A stretch of 64,000 nt of DNA from Proteiniclasticum ruminis (GCF_900115135.1 NZ_FOVK01000002.1:256512-320511); one strand, 5' to 3'. Positions 1 to 8,277 are shown, counted from the stretch's first letter. Numbers and translations are program-made. The notes: generated by a model from the letters alone, not told the origin.

Positions 1-558
1 GAAGCTTACTTTGGCGGAACCAGCGGCACGCTGATGCAGGATGAGTTCTCGGAAGGCATCGTCCGCACCACCATGGCTTCTGTAAAAGTGCTACTGGAGA
101 ATCCGGAAGATTATGAAGCAAGAGCAAACCTTGCCTGGGCAGCGACTTTAGCCCTGAACGGACTGAATGGTCTTGGCCGTAGAGGAGACTGGGCTTCCCA
201 CAGCATTGAGCATTCTGTGTCTGCATACTATGACATTGCCCACGGGGAAGGTCTTTCCATTGTGATGCCTGCCTGGATGAAGTATGTCTATAAAAATGAT
301 GTGGAGAAGTTTGCGCGATTTGGTGAAAAGATCTTCGGCATTGTGAAAGAAGACAAAGAAGAGCAGGCTCTGGCAGCCATTGAAGCTTACAAGGAGTTCT
401 TGAGAAGCATTGGCGCACCGGTTTCATTAAGCGAAAGAAACATTGGAGAAGAGCATCTCAAGGAAATGGCAGAGAATGCTGTACTGAGAGGACCTCTGGG
501 AAGCCTCAAGAAGCTTCAGGCGGAAGATGTCTTTGAAATCTATAAGCTTGCGCTTTAG
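1..558 (+). CDS. Iron-containing alcohol dehydrogenase, C-terminal part
   Basis: The gene enters from the left edge; the frame is open from base 1, so only about the last 185 residues are seen. The all-helical C-terminal half of the group III (iron) alcohol dehydrogenases is recognisable, with the metal-binding histidine region HSIEHSVSAYYDIAHGEGL near residues 66-84 of the visible part and the following VMPAWMKY stretch typical of NAD(P)H-dependent butanol dehydrogenases (BdhA/YqhD group). In fermenting clostridia such enzymes reduce aldehydes to alcohols and reoxidise NAD(P)H in the cytoplasm. The coenzyme preference lies in the missing N-terminal half and cannot be judged. A strong terminator follows, so it ends its transcript. 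Confidence 0.88.
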   Translation, partial: EAYFGGTSGTLMQDEFSEGIVRTTMASVKVLLENPEDYEARANLAWAATLALNGLNGLGRRGDWASHSIEHSVSAYYDIAHGEGLSIVMPAWMKYVYKNDVEKFARFGEKIFGIVKEDKEEQALAAIEAYKEFLRSIGAPVSLSERNIGEEHLKEMAENAVLRGPLGSLKKLQAEDVFEIYKLAL

Positions 559-601
559 AACCTGCCAAAAGACATGCAGAACTGAATAGACCCTTTTTGG
601 A

Positions 602-642
602 AGAGAAGAGATTGGTTGTGAAACCTCTCTTCTCTATTTTTT
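602..642 (+). terminator. Intrinsic terminator after the alcohol dehydrogenase
   Basis: AGAGAAGAGA (602-611) pairs with TCTCTTCTCT (626-635), with an inner GGTT/AACC, and is followed by ATTTTTT. Confidence 0.85.
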
Positions 643-738
643 ATGGCTAATATATCGGTAAACTGAAAGGAAATTTCCGCTATAATAAGGTTAGGTTGTA
701 GAAAACATGAATGATTGAGGGAAAGGAGAAGAAGCACC

Positions 739-975
739 ATGACAAAAAAGGAAGAAACGAGGGAGAAGGAAGATGAAAAAGATCAGAAGGAAAAGCACTC
801 CCGCGTCGGCGCAGGCATCACCTATGGACTTCTAGGTGGCGCGGCCTTTGCTGCCGTCTTCAGCTCTTTCTTTGAAGGGTACATCCTGTGGTCCCTGGCA
901 CCCCTTCTGGGGTTGACCCTGGGCATTCTCCTTGGTGCGGTACTGGATGCAAAAGAGCAAAGAGAAGACCGGTAA
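739..975 (+). CDS. Small two-helix membrane protein, hypothetical
   Basis: A 78-residue protein with a highly charged, lysine- and glutamate-rich first 25 residues followed by two hydrophobic segments (about residues 27-46 and 50-68) joined by a short turn, and a charged tail. The ATG at 739 is chosen over the upstream in-frame ATG at 715 because AAAGGAG at 722-728 lies about 10 bases before it. A TATAAT box stands at 681-686. No family is recognised; the glycine- and alanine-rich helices recall small membrane proteins of unknown role. It is monocistronic by its spacing from both neighbours. Confidence 0.6.
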   Translation: MTKKEETREKEDEKDQKEKHSRVGAGITYGLLGGAAFAAVFSSFFEGYILWSLAPLLGLTLGILLGAVLDAKEQREDR

Positions 976-1139
976 AAAGAATCTTTCTGTGCCTTTTCAA
1001 CAGGTTCACAGCTTTTGAAGAATTTCAAGACTTTTGAAGATTGATATTTTTTGGTAAGATGAGAAAGCTTTAATTTTTAGGATCCGAAGTTTTCATGTCG
1101 GATTGAAAGGACTGTTTCATGTACAAGGAGTTTTTTAAT

Positions 1140-1772
1140 ATGATAAAAAAGAATAACCCCAATGAGCTCATCATTGTGGATGGCGTAGTGGGCTCCGGCA
1201 AGACCACTTTTATGAATCTTCTGAAGGAAGAGCTTTCCCTGCCGGGCTTTGAAGAGCCCGTGACAGATAATCCTCTTTTAGAGAAGTTCTACCATGACAG
1301 AAAAAGATATTCCTTCCCGCTGCAGGTGTTCTTCCTCAACAGGCGTTTCCGGATGCTGAAGGATGCAGGGGCAAATCTCACCGCATCTGTCATGGACAGA
1401 AGCATCTATGGGGATGTGATCTTTGCGAAGCTTCTCCATGAGGGTGGCGATATGGAAAAGGATGAGTTTGATCTATATCAGGAGCTTCTCGTCAACATGC
1501 TGGACCACATTGAGTCCCCGAAGCTTATGATCTATCTGAAGTGCGATGTGGACACCGCCATCAGCCGTATAGAAAAGCGCGGCAGAGACTACGAGCAGAT
1601 TGTGGAAAGAGACTACTGGGAACGGCTGAACCGGGAGTATGAAGCCTACTTCAAAGAATATAGCCTCTCCAAGCTTCTGGTCATTGATGTGAAGAACTAT
1701 GATCTTCTGGAAAACGAGAAGGACAGAAAAGAAGTCATGGATCTGGTGAAAAAGGCCATCACAGAATCATAA
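1140..1772 (+). CDS. Deoxynucleoside kinase
   Basis: Cytoplasmic kinase of the deoxyguanosine/deoxyadenosine kinase (dNK) family, which phosphorylates salvaged deoxynucleosides at the 5' position with ATP. Visible signs are the P-loop GVVGSGKTT at the N-terminus, the DRS motif in MDRSIYGDVIFAKLL near the middle and the basic lid RIEKRGRDYE in the C-terminal half; the length of about 210 residues is normal. The start at 1140 has AAGGAG at 1125-1130; an in-frame ATG at 1119, also with a fair ribosome site, would add seven residues. Substrate choice (dG, dA, dC) cannot be decided here. The gene stands alone before a terminator. Confidence 0.87.
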   Translation: MIKKNNPNELIIVDGVVGSGKTTFMNLLKEELSLPGFEEPVTDNPLLEKFYHDRKRYSFPLQVFFLNRRFRMLKDAGANLTASVMDRSIYGDVIFAKLLHEGGDMEKDEFDLYQELLVNMLDHIESPKLMIYLKCDVDTAISRIEKRGRDYEQIVERDYWERLNREYEAYFKEYSLSKLLVIDVKNYDLLENEKDRKEVMDLVKKAITES

Positions 1773-1778
1773 TATACG

Positions 1779-1830
1779 AAGCTCATTTTAGGAACGCTAT
1801 GCGCTCTTTAAATGAGCTTTTTCTTTTTCC
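1779..1830 (+). terminator. Intrinsic terminator after the deoxynucleoside kinase
   Basis: AAGCTCATTTA (from 1779) pairs with TAAATGAGCTT (1809-1819); the run TTTTTCTTTTT follows. Confidence 0.85.
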
Positions 1831-2088
1831 TTCTTCTGGAATACAATGCATAAACGGACAGTGTGCACCCATGGAGAAAAACTGTTTTTCCCTTGTGGTA
1901 AAAGTCTTTTCGTTGGATACAATATGAAATGTGAAAGATTAAACCATCTATGAAAAATGAAATAGAACTGGGATCTTTTCTCAAAAATGATGAGTTTTCT
2001 AGAAATGTTCTTCCATAAATTGAATAACTTGTTAAATTATTGAAAAAGTCATATAAAAACGGGCAAAAGGTCCAAAGGGTTCATCTTA
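1831..2088. other. Non-coding stretch upstream of pckA
   Basis: No convincing reading frame is present. The only local structure is a small hairpin around 1873-1892 (GGAGAAAAA with TTTTTCCC). The stretch becomes AT-rich towards the pckA promoter. Confidence 0.5.
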
Positions 2089-2126
2089 TGTTATAATTTT
2101 GCCGAAGAGATGAAATATCGTTTACA
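2089..2126 (+). promoter_or_regulatory. pckA extended -10 promoter with cre-like box in the leader
   Basis: TG-T-TATAAT at 2089-2097 is a perfect extended -10 element; no good -35 is seen. About 15-30 bases downstream, at 2111-2126, TGAAATATCGTTTACA has the two arms of a catabolite-responsive element with slightly altered spacing. A box just after the start point would suit CcpA repression of a gluconeogenic or anaplerotic gene, but this is inference. The remaining leader to the start codon is about 115 bases. Confidence 0.45.
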
Positions 2127-2242
2127 TTTGCACTTTTAGTGTGTTTCTTCATGGGGGGATATAGGTTTGTTTCTTCTTCGGGGTTATGATGAGGATGGAA
2201 ACAACTTATTGATATTTAGGGTAAATCTAAGGAGGAAATGGA

Positions 2243-3796
2243 ATGTCAACAATGGACTTATTGGGACTGAGAGAAGAACAGCTGAAGGCTGGCTACTCTG
2301 TATGCAGACTCATCAACGAAGCGGTGAAGCGAGGCGAGGGCAGGCTCACTAAAGAAGGGGCACTGCTCATTGAAACGGGACAGTATACCGGTCGTTCTCC
2401 GAAGGACCGCTTTATTGTGCTGGATGAACTGACAAAGGATACGGTGGCGTTCGGGAAAACCAACCTTCCTTTATCAGAAGAGGTCTACAGAAATCTTCTT
2501 CAGAAAGTAAAGTCCTATGTGGAGGACAAAGAATTATACGTCATCAAAGCCAAGGCGGGTGCTTCAGAAAACCATGCCATGGACATCAATGTGTTTTGTG
2601 AAGATGCTGCCCAGGCGGTATTTTCCAGCCAGATTTTCATCAAGGATCAGGACAGGGAAGGATTCGATGCGGACTTCACCGTCATCGCTCTGCCAAACCT
2701 GAAAGCCAACGGGAAAGAAGATGGCATCCATTCCGAAGCATTTGTGGTCATCAGTTTCACCGATAAAGTGGTTCTCATCGGTGGCACCAAGTATTCTGGG
2801 GAAATTAAAAAATCCATATTCTCTGTGATGAACTACAGACTCATGGGAGAGGATGTGCTGCCAATGCACTGCTCTGCCAATATGGGGAAAGATGGCAAAA
2901 CAGCGCTCTTTTTCGGCCTCTCCGGAACAGGAAAAACCACCCTGTCTGCTGACCCTAAGAGATTCCTCATTGGAGATGACGAGCATGGCTGGTCTGAAGA
3001 AGGAGTCTTCAACATGGAAGGCGGATGCTACGCCAAGTGCATCAACCTGGACAAAGACAAGGAAAAGGAAATCTATGAGGCCATCCGCTTTGGTTCTGTC
3101 TTGGAAAATGTCATCGTCAGTGACAAAGGCATTGCAGACTACTGTGATGGAAGCTTGACAGAAAACACCAGATGCACCTATCCTCTGGAGTATATTGACA
3201 ACAGAGTGGATGAGAAGAAGGGAGGCCATCCTTCCACGGTGCTGTTTCTCACAGCAGATGCCTTTGGGGTGATTCCACCCATCTCCAAGCTCACGAGAGA
3301 AGGCGCCATGTATCACTTCATGTCCGGCTACACCTCAAAACTGGCCGGCACGGAAAGAGGCATCGTGAATCCGGAAACCACCTTCTCTGCTCTATTTGGG
3401 GAGCCTTTCATGCCAAGAAAGATCGAAGAGTATGCGGAGCTTCTTGGAAAGATGATTGACGAGCATAATACGGAAGTGTACCTCATCAACACCGGATGGT
3501 CCGGTGGCGTCTATGGCGTTGGACAGAGAACACCGCTGAAGTACACAAGGCTTATGGTGGATGCGGCGCTGAGTGGAGAACTGGACAAGGCAGAGTTCAT
3601 CCATGACGAGATCTTCCATCTGGATGTGCCTGTTTCTGTACCTGGCGTCCCAGAGGAGCTTCTTCATCCAAGAAAGCTCTGGAAAGAGGAAGCGGAGTAT
3701 GAAGCCACCGCAAAAGAACTGGCAAGAAAGTTCAAAGAGAACTTCAACCGCTTTGAGGGCGCTGCAGAAAACATTGTGCAGGCAGGTCCATACTAA
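2243..3796 (+). CDS. pckA: Phosphoenolpyruvate carboxykinase (ATP)
   Basis: Cytoplasmic enzyme interconverting oxaloacetate plus ATP with phosphoenolpyruvate, ADP and CO2; it serves gluconeogenesis or, in many anaerobes, CO2-fixing PEP carboxylation with ATP gain. The protein is full length (517 residues). The substrate-binding TGRSPKDRF lies near residue 50, the P-loop GLSGTGKTT at 225-233 and the metal-binding LIGDDEHGW just after it, the arrangement specific to the ATP-dependent family. The ATG at 2243 has AAGGAGG at 2230-2236. It is a single-gene transcript with an upstream leader and a long terminator hairpin. Confidence 0.97.
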   Translation: MSTMDLLGLREEQLKAGYSVCRLINEAVKRGEGRLTKEGALLIETGQYTGRSPKDRFIVLDELTKDTVAFGKTNLPLSEEVYRNLLQKVKSYVEDKELYVIKAKAGASENHAMDINVFCEDAAQAVFSSQIFIKDQDREGFDADFTVIALPNLKANGKEDGIHSEAFVVISFTDKVVLIGGTKYSGEIKKSIFSVMNYRLMGEDVLPMHCSANMGKDGKTALFFGLSGTGKTTLSADPKRFLIGDDEHGWSEEGVFNMEGGCYAKCINLDKDKEKEIYEAIRFGSVLENVIVSDKGIADYCDGSLTENTRCTYPLEYIDNRVDEKKGGHPSTVLFLTADAFGVIPPISKLTREGAMYHFMSGYTSKLAGTERGIVNPETTFSALFGEPFMPRKIEEYAELLGKMIDEHNTEVYLINTGWSGGVYGVGQRTPLKYTRLMVDAALSGELDKAEFIHDEIFHLDVPVSVPGVPEELLHPRKLWKEEAEYEATAKELARKFKENFNRFEGAAENIVQAGPY

Positions 3797-3807
3797 AACT
3801 CGATAAA

Positions 3808-3887
3808 AAGGTCCATGGATCAGGCTCTGTGTGGAAAAGGAGATTGGGGGAAGCGCACAGAGGCCGATCCGGGGCCTTTTTCTTTTT
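3808..3887 (+). terminator. Long imperfect terminator hairpin after pckA
   Basis: AAGGTCC, GGATC and CTCTGTG in the left arm pair in order with CACAGAG, GATCC and GGGCCTT in the right arm, giving a long stem with small internal loops; TTTTTCTTTTT follows. Confidence 0.8.
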
Positions 3888-3974
3888 GAAAATTAAGGGG
3901 ATTTTCAGGGATTTATGAAAAAAAGTTTAGTAGAATAGAAGATAGACGTAAATTGAAGATGGAGGTATTTTTTC

Positions 3975-4814
3975 TTGGATATTTATTTTATTTTTAGAGC
4001 CATCGTGGTGGCCATTGTGGAAGGGCTCACAGAGTTCATTCCAGTGTCATCCACGGGGCATATGATTCTTGTGGGAGATCTCATCGGGTTTCCAGAGACG
4101 GAGTTTACGAAGATGTTCAATGTGGTGATCCAGCTGGGCGCCATCCTGGCCATTGTGGTCCTATACTGGCAGAAGCTGCTTCATGCGGCCATTTCCTTTT
4201 TCAAGGGAGAAAAAAGAGGACTGAATTTTGGATTTGCCCTCATCATCGGTGTGCTTCCGGCTGCTTTTTTTGGCTTCCTTCTGGAGGACACCATCGATGC
4301 GTATCTTTTTAAGCCTCTGCCCGTGATCATCGGTCTCTTTGTGGGCGCGGTTCTTCTTATATTTGTGGAGAACAAGTACCGTGGGAAAGCCCATGTTCAT
4401 GAAGTGGAAGAGATCACAAAGCTTCAGGCTTTAAAGATCGGCTTTTTCCAGTGCCTGGCCATGTGGCCTGGTATGTCCCGTTCTTCCTCCACCATCATGG
4501 GAGGCTGGATCACCGGACTTTCCTCGAAGGTGGCTTCAGAGTTCTCTTTCTTCCTGGCCATTCCTGTGATGGTGGGCGCTTCTCTTGTGAAAGTGGTGAA
4601 GTTTCAGGGAGATGTGGGCTTTGGCACGTTAGGAGCTACAGAGTGGACGGCATTTCTTCTGGGATTTGTGGTGGCCTTCATCGTGGCGCTTTTATGTGTG
4701 AAGGGCTTCATCGGCTATATCCAGAAGAAGCCCATGAAGATTTTCGCCTATTACCGCATTGCCATTTCCAGTGTGTTTGCACTTCTTCTCCTGACTAATG
4801 TCATTTCCATCTAA
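3975..4814 (+). CDS. uppP: Undecaprenyl-diphosphatase
   Basis: Integral membrane phosphatase (UppP/BacA family) that converts undecaprenyl diphosphate to the monophosphate for recycling of the peptidoglycan lipid carrier, and often gives bacitracin tolerance. The two family signatures are present: EGLTEFIPVSSTGHM near residue 16 and MWPGMSRSSSTIMGG near residue 160, which carry the catalytic glutamates, serine and arginine. About eight hydrophobic segments and 279 residues are normal. The start is TTG at 3975 with GGAGG at 3961-3965; no ATG fits the N-terminus. It is monocistronic. Confidence 0.96.
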   Translation: MDIYFIFRAIVVAIVEGLTEFIPVSSTGHMILVGDLIGFPETEFTKMFNVVIQLGAILAIVVLYWQKLLHAAISFFKGEKRGLNFGFALIIGVLPAAFFGFLLEDTIDAYLFKPLPVIIGLFVGAVLLIFVENKYRGKAHVHEVEEITKLQALKIGFFQCLAMWPGMSRSSSTIMGGWITGLSSKVASEFSFFLAIPVMVGASLVKVVKFQGDVGFGTLGATEWTAFLLGFVVAFIVALLCVKGFIGYIQKKPMKIFAYYRIAISSVFALLLLTNVISI

Positions 4815-4819
4815 TGCTT

Positions 4820-4847
4820 TTCAATACGTCTTTCTTTGTGCTAAAAT
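4820..4847 (+). promoter_or_regulatory. Promoter for the beta-lactamase-like gene
   Basis: TTCAAT (4820-4825), a 16-base spacer and TAAAAT (4842-4847) preceded by TG-C, an extended -10. Confidence 0.55.
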
Positions 4848-4877
4848 GGGCTTAGTAACGAATTGGAGTGATTGAAA

Positions 4878-5636
4878 ATGAAGGAAGTCAGAAGATATTT
4901 GGAAGACCGGCTCGGGTCCTACAGTTTTTACTTTGAGGATCTCAAATCCGGATTCATCTACGGGTACAACGAACATGTGAAAATGACCTCAGCAGGGTGC
5001 ATGAAGCTTCCTGTGGCCATGGCGGTGATGAAGGATGTGGAGGAAGGAAAACTTTCTCTCAATGATCAGGTGCTTCTCATCAGCAGGGACCGCGTGGAAG
5101 GATCGGGTATTCTGAAACATTTGAACTCCAGAGAATACACCGTAGGCGAGCTGATTCTTGTGATGCTTGTGGAGAGCGACAATACGGCTACCCAAAAGCT
5201 TGTGACACTCATCGGTTTTGATGAGCTGAAGTCAAAGTTTGAGGAGATGGGGCTTCAGAATACTGCCATGAATGATATGCCGGGTTCTCCTATAAATCAT
5301 ACCACCAGCTATGACCTTTCTCTTTGCTGGAAGATCCTGAAAAAAGGAGAGTATCTTTCCCAGGAGCATTCCAGATATATCATTGAGCTTCTGAAAGGTG
5401 AGAACAAAAAGAAGAAGACGGCTTTTTATCTGGACGAACCGCTGAAAAACAAGATTGCGTCCAAGGCAGGAGATATGCCTGGCATTGAAAATGACACCAC
5501 CCTCATTGAACTACAGAAGGGGGACTTCATTTTCACCATCATGAGCCAGGATCTTCCAAACAGTGTCTACGGACTGGTTTCTTTGGCGAAATCCGGCAAA
5601 ATGATCTGGGATGGCATCACCTACAACTGGAAATAA
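4878..5636 (+). CDS. Class A beta-lactamase-fold protein lacking the catalytic serine
   Basis: About 252 residues with the fold of class A beta-lactamase/serine hydrolases (PF13354 type). The SDN motif is intact in VESDNTATQ near residue 99 and a KAG version of the KTG box occurs in IASKAGDMPG. At the SxxK site, however, the sequence is SAGCMKLPVA: the position three before Lys43 is Gly40, followed by Cys41, so the usual acylated serine is absent. There is no signal peptide, so the protein seems cytoplasmic. ATG 4878 is preferred to TTG 4872 because GGAG at 4865-4868 is nine bases before it. A role as a binding or regulatory protein, rather than a beta-lactam hydrolase, is inferred. Confidence 0.8.
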   Translation: MKEVRRYLEDRLGSYSFYFEDLKSGFIYGYNEHVKMTSAGCMKLPVAMAVMKDVEEGKLSLNDQVLLISRDRVEGSGILKHLNSREYTVGELILVMLVESDNTATQKLVTLIGFDELKSKFEEMGLQNTAMNDMPGSPINHTTSYDLSLCWKILKKGEYLSQEHSRYIIELLKGENKKKKTAFYLDEPLKNKIASKAGDMPGIENDTTLIELQKGDFIFTIMSQDLPNSVYGLVSLAKSGKMIWDGITYNWK

Positions 5637-5649
5637 GAGATTTTTTAGT

Positions 5650-5677
5650 GCCTGCAGGGTTTTCTTGCAGGCGTTTT
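5650..5677 (+). terminator. Intrinsic terminator
   Basis: GCCTGCA and TGCAGGC form a perfect stem closed by a short T-rich loop and followed by GTTTT. Confidence 0.75.
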
Positions 5678-5687
5678 CCATTTTCTG

Positions 5688-5717
5688 TTCAAAAACTGCA
5701 CTGGGGTATGTTATACT
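5688..5717 (+). promoter_or_regulatory. Promoter of the PASTA gene pair
   Basis: TTCAAA (5688-5693), an 18-base spacer and TATACT (5712-5717) with the extended TG-T just before it. Confidence 0.65.
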
Positions 5718-5783
5718 ATTTTCATATTAAGAGTATCTTTGAGAAAAGATGCAGAAATAAATGGAAGAAGTTTGAGGTGTATC

Positions 5784-6410
5784 ATGAAGAGTAAAATCGT
5801 TATGATTTTGATATTGCTTGTTGCAACATTTTTCTTTGTCACTGGTTTTTTGAAGTACCAGAACAATTTACAGGAAACCTTGGCCAAGGAGATCGGAGAT
5901 TCAGGTCTGCCTTCTCTGGAGATTCCTTCTGAAGGATCTGGTGGAGAAGAAGACCCTATAGAGGAAGAGCCTTCTGTGATCGAAAATCCGGAGAGGGTGG
6001 AAATGCTAGATCTTTATGAGATGACAGAGGAAGAGGCAGAAGAGGTGCTGGCGGAGCTGAAACTTACGATGGAAGTTCTGGAAGAGAAGAACTCCTCCTT
6101 TGCCACAGGACAGATCTTTTTCCAGGAACCCTATGTGGAAGAAGAGATTCTGCAGGGAGAAACCGTCACGGTCTATGTGAGCAACCAGACCCTTTTGGGG
6201 GAAGAGGAAAAAATAGCGGTGCCTATGCTCATTGGACTTTCCGAAGAGGAAGCGGTAAAAGAGCTGAGGTCCCTCGGTTTCCAGGTGGGATATGAATACA
6301 ATCCTGCCAGCGGGTATGGCGAAGGCATGGTCTACAGCCAGAATTACCTGGTAGACTCCAAGGTGTCCAAGGGCACCAGAATTACCATCAGAGTCAGCAC
6401 CGGGTCCTAA
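5784..6410 (+). CDS. Membrane-anchored protein with two PASTA domains
   Basis: A 208-residue protein beginning with a single hydrophobic segment (about residues 4-22) that should anchor it with the bulk outside. An acidic, glutamate- and proline-rich linker (about 40-75) leads to two PASTA-like repeats, near 80-135 and 140-206, each with a beta-alpha-beta pattern and a closing VTVYVS or ITIRVS strand. PASTA domains bind peptidoglycan or muropeptides and normally sit on Ser/Thr kinases or penicillin-binding proteins; here neither enzyme is attached. The start at 5784 follows GAGGTG at 5773-5778. The next gene is a related PASTA protein 49 bases on, probably co-transcribed and derived by duplication. 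Confidence 0.75.
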   Translation: MKSKIVMILILLVATFFFVTGFLKYQNNLQETLAKEIGDSGLPSLEIPSEGSGGEEDPIEEEPSVIENPERVEMLDLYEMTEEEAEEVLAELKLTMEVLEEKNSSFATGQIFFQEPYVEEEILQGETVTVYVSNQTLLGEEEKIAVPMLIGLSEEEAVKELRSLGFQVGYEYNPASGYGEGMVYSQNYLVDSKVSKGTRITIRVSTGS

Positions 6411-6459
6411 TATCGAAAAGCAAAAAAGGTAGTAGAAAAGAAGGATGGGAGGAGTCAAG

Positions 6460-7416
6460 ATGCTGAAAAAAATACTCTTGAGTGGTCTTTTTGCCATGGT
6501 AACCTTAGGTTTTTTCATAGGCTTTGTTTCCTATCAGAAGGAAATCCGGGATGCGCTCTCCCAGTCCATTGACACGCCTTCTTTGGATGAAGGGCCTACC
6601 CTTGTGGAAAAGCCCACGGAGAAGAAAACTGCAGTGCCCAGAATCATTGGTCTTCCTGAAGAAGAGGCGAAGAAGCTTCTGGAAGAAGCAGGGCTGACTC
6701 CCAGTGCGGTGACAGAACATACGGATCAGGTGGACAAGGGGTATGTGTTTTATCAAAGACCCATGGAAGGAGCCGAAATGTTTGAAGGGCAAGAAGTCAT
6801 TTATACCGTGAGTGCAGGTCCTTTTGGACAAGGCAATCCGGATGAAGAAGAGAAAAAGGACGTGCTTCTTCCTTCTCTCCTGGGAAAAACCCAAAGAGAA
6901 GGGGAGAACATCCTCAAGGAACTGGGACTTCGAGTCCGGGTGAGAAAAGACTACAGCGCTGATGTGGCTGCGGGTAGGGTCATGGAGCAGGAGCCTTCCA
7001 TAACTGCAAAGCTTCAGCCATCGGATGAAGTGACTCTTTGGGTGAGTCTCGGCGCAAAGCCCGAAGAGACGAAGCATCAGGTGCCTCGGGTGGTGGGGAA
7101 GACAAGAGCGGAAGCTGAACGCATCCTGAAGAATGCAGGCTACCAGGTATCGGTGACTGAAAAAGAAGATGCGGATGAGAATATCGGAAAAGTCCTTTCC
7201 CAGTCCCCAGCAGGAGGATCGGAAGTCATTGAAAAAGGCAGAGTGCAGCTAATCATCGGGAATAAAAAGACTGTGACGGTGCCTGAGACGCCTTCGGAAG
7301 GCCCAGGGGAAGAGGAGCCAGATCCTTCGGATGGGTCAGACCCTCCTGTGGAAACACCCGTGAACCCACCATCCGTGGAAGAGCCGGAAGAGCCCGTGGA
7401 GACTGGTAATAATTAG
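6460..7416 (+). CDS. Membrane-anchored protein with three PASTA domains
   Basis: A 318-residue companion of the preceding protein with the same plan: an N-terminal membrane segment (about residues 5-23), a short linker and three PASTA repeats near 57-120, 135-198 and 208-270. The repeats start with the characteristic VPRIIGLPEEEA, LPSLLGKTQREG and VPRVVGKTRAEA. A 45-residue proline- and glutamate-rich tail follows, as in wall-spanning linkers; no LPxTG motif is seen. The ATG at 6460 has GGGAGGAG at 6447-6454. The N-termini of the pair are alike (GFLKYQNN, GFVSYQKE), which supports tandem duplication. Sensing or scaffolding at peptidoglycan is inferred. Confidence 0.78.
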   Translation: MLKKILLSGLFAMVTLGFFIGFVSYQKEIRDALSQSIDTPSLDEGPTLVEKPTEKKTAVPRIIGLPEEEAKKLLEEAGLTPSAVTEHTDQVDKGYVFYQRPMEGAEMFEGQEVIYTVSAGPFGQGNPDEEEKKDVLLPSLLGKTQREGENILKELGLRVRVRKDYSADVAAGRVMEQEPSITAKLQPSDEVTLWVSLGAKPEETKHQVPRVVGKTRAEAERILKNAGYQVSVTEKEDADENIGKVLSQSPAGGSEVIEKGRVQLIIGNKKTVTVPETPSEGPGEEEPDPSDGSDPPVETPVNPPSVEEPEEPVETGNN

Positions 7417-7424
7417 AAGCACAG

Positions 7425-7454
7425 AAAGAGCATGCAGAGAGTGTATGCTCTTTT
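7425..7454 (+). terminator. Intrinsic terminator after the PASTA genes
   Basis: AAAGAGCAT (7425-7433) and ATGCTCTTT (7445-7453) form a perfect stem with the T run inside and after the right arm. Confidence 0.75.
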
Positions 7455-7555
7455 AGTATGGGATCCCTTTGGGCGAAGGAGATCTGCTTTAGGGTACTGA
7501 TTCTGGAAGAGAAGAGCACTATCATAGCGGTGTACCATCATACTGATAGAAATGG

Positions 7556-7584
7556 TTTACAATTCCATGACAAAGCAGTATAAT
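7556..7584 (+). promoter_or_regulatory. Promoter of the GNAT gene
   Basis: TTTACA (7556-7561), a 17-base spacer and a perfect TATAAT (7579-7584). Confidence 0.75.
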
Positions 7585-7628
7585 TATTGGAAATGACAAA
7601 AATTGTGTGATGATATTTGGGGTGAACT

Positions 7629-8156
7629 ATGTCAATTGCGGAACAAAACTCGAATCTGGTGATCAGAAGATGCAATGCGGAAGATGTGGAGGAAATGAAA
7701 GCATTTCTCAAAGAGTGCATCACCGTCAATAAGTATATTTATGGAGAATATGACTGGATGGAGTTTCCGCTGGAGGATGCCACCTATGAGACCTTCCAGG
7801 AAACCTTCGGTACAGGAAACCTTCTTTTGGGTCTGGAGGACGATGTGCTCCAGGGCATTGTGGTGCTCACAAAGAAAAGTGCTGAAAAGTACAAACATGT
7901 GGGGAACATCACTTTGGCGCTGAGAACGGATGAACATGTGAGCACTATGGGGAAAGAGCTCATCGCTAGAATGATTCTGGTCTGCAAAGGCAAAGGCGTC
8001 ATCCGAAAAGTGAATCTTCGGGTCCGGGAAGACCATTTCAAAATTCAGGAGATCTACAAGAATCTTGGGTTTTATGAAGAAGGAAGCCTTGCAAGAGATG
8101 TCTGCCAAAATGGAATGTTTTTCTCCACGCTTCTTTATGGACGAAGTATTGATTAA
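7629..8156 (+). CDS. GNAT-family N-acetyltransferase
   Basis: A 175-residue cytoplasmic protein of the Gcn5-related acetyltransferase fold, which transfers acetyl groups from acetyl-CoA to amines. The N-terminal strand-helix (LVIRRCNAEDVEEMKAFL) is typical. The central strands GNITLALRTDEHV, the helix starting STMGKELIARMI in place of the usual pyrophosphate-binding loop, and VNLRVREDHFKIQEIYKNLGF complete the fold; the last resembles the common NxxAIxLYxxxGF end motif. The acetyl-CoA loop Q/RxxGxG/A is degenerate, so activity is not certain. The ribosome site is weak (GGGGTG). The gene is flanked by its own promoter and terminator. The substrate is unknown. Confidence 0.75.
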   Translation: MSIAEQNSNLVIRRCNAEDVEEMKAFLKECITVNKYIYGEYDWMEFPLEDATYETFQETFGTGNLLLGLEDDVLQGIVVLTKKSAEKYKHVGNITLALRTDEHVSTMGKELIARMILVCKGKGVIRKVNLRVREDHFKIQEIYKNLGFYEEGSLARDVCQNGMFFSTLLYGRSID

Positions 8157-8169
8157 GAATAATGACGTG

Positions 8170-8195
8170 AAGACCCGCTGTTTAAGCGGGTCTTT
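8170..8195 (+). terminator. Intrinsic terminator after the GNAT gene
   Basis: AAGACCCGC and GCGGGTCTT pair perfectly around a six-base loop; the following tract is TTTGTGGTTTTG, only moderately T-rich. Confidence 0.75.
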
Positions 8196-8242
8196 GTGGT
8201 TTTGTGGTATAATTTTCAAAGGAACCTTTCCGGAACTTGTCC

Positions 8243-8272
8243 TTGTAAGAAGAAAGGTACCTGTACTATAAT
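8243..8272 (+). promoter_or_regulatory. Promoter of the ridA-tnaA operon
   Basis: TTGTAA (8243-8248), an 18-base spacer and TATAAT (8267-8272). Confidence 0.7.
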
Positions 8273-8277
8273 AAGTT

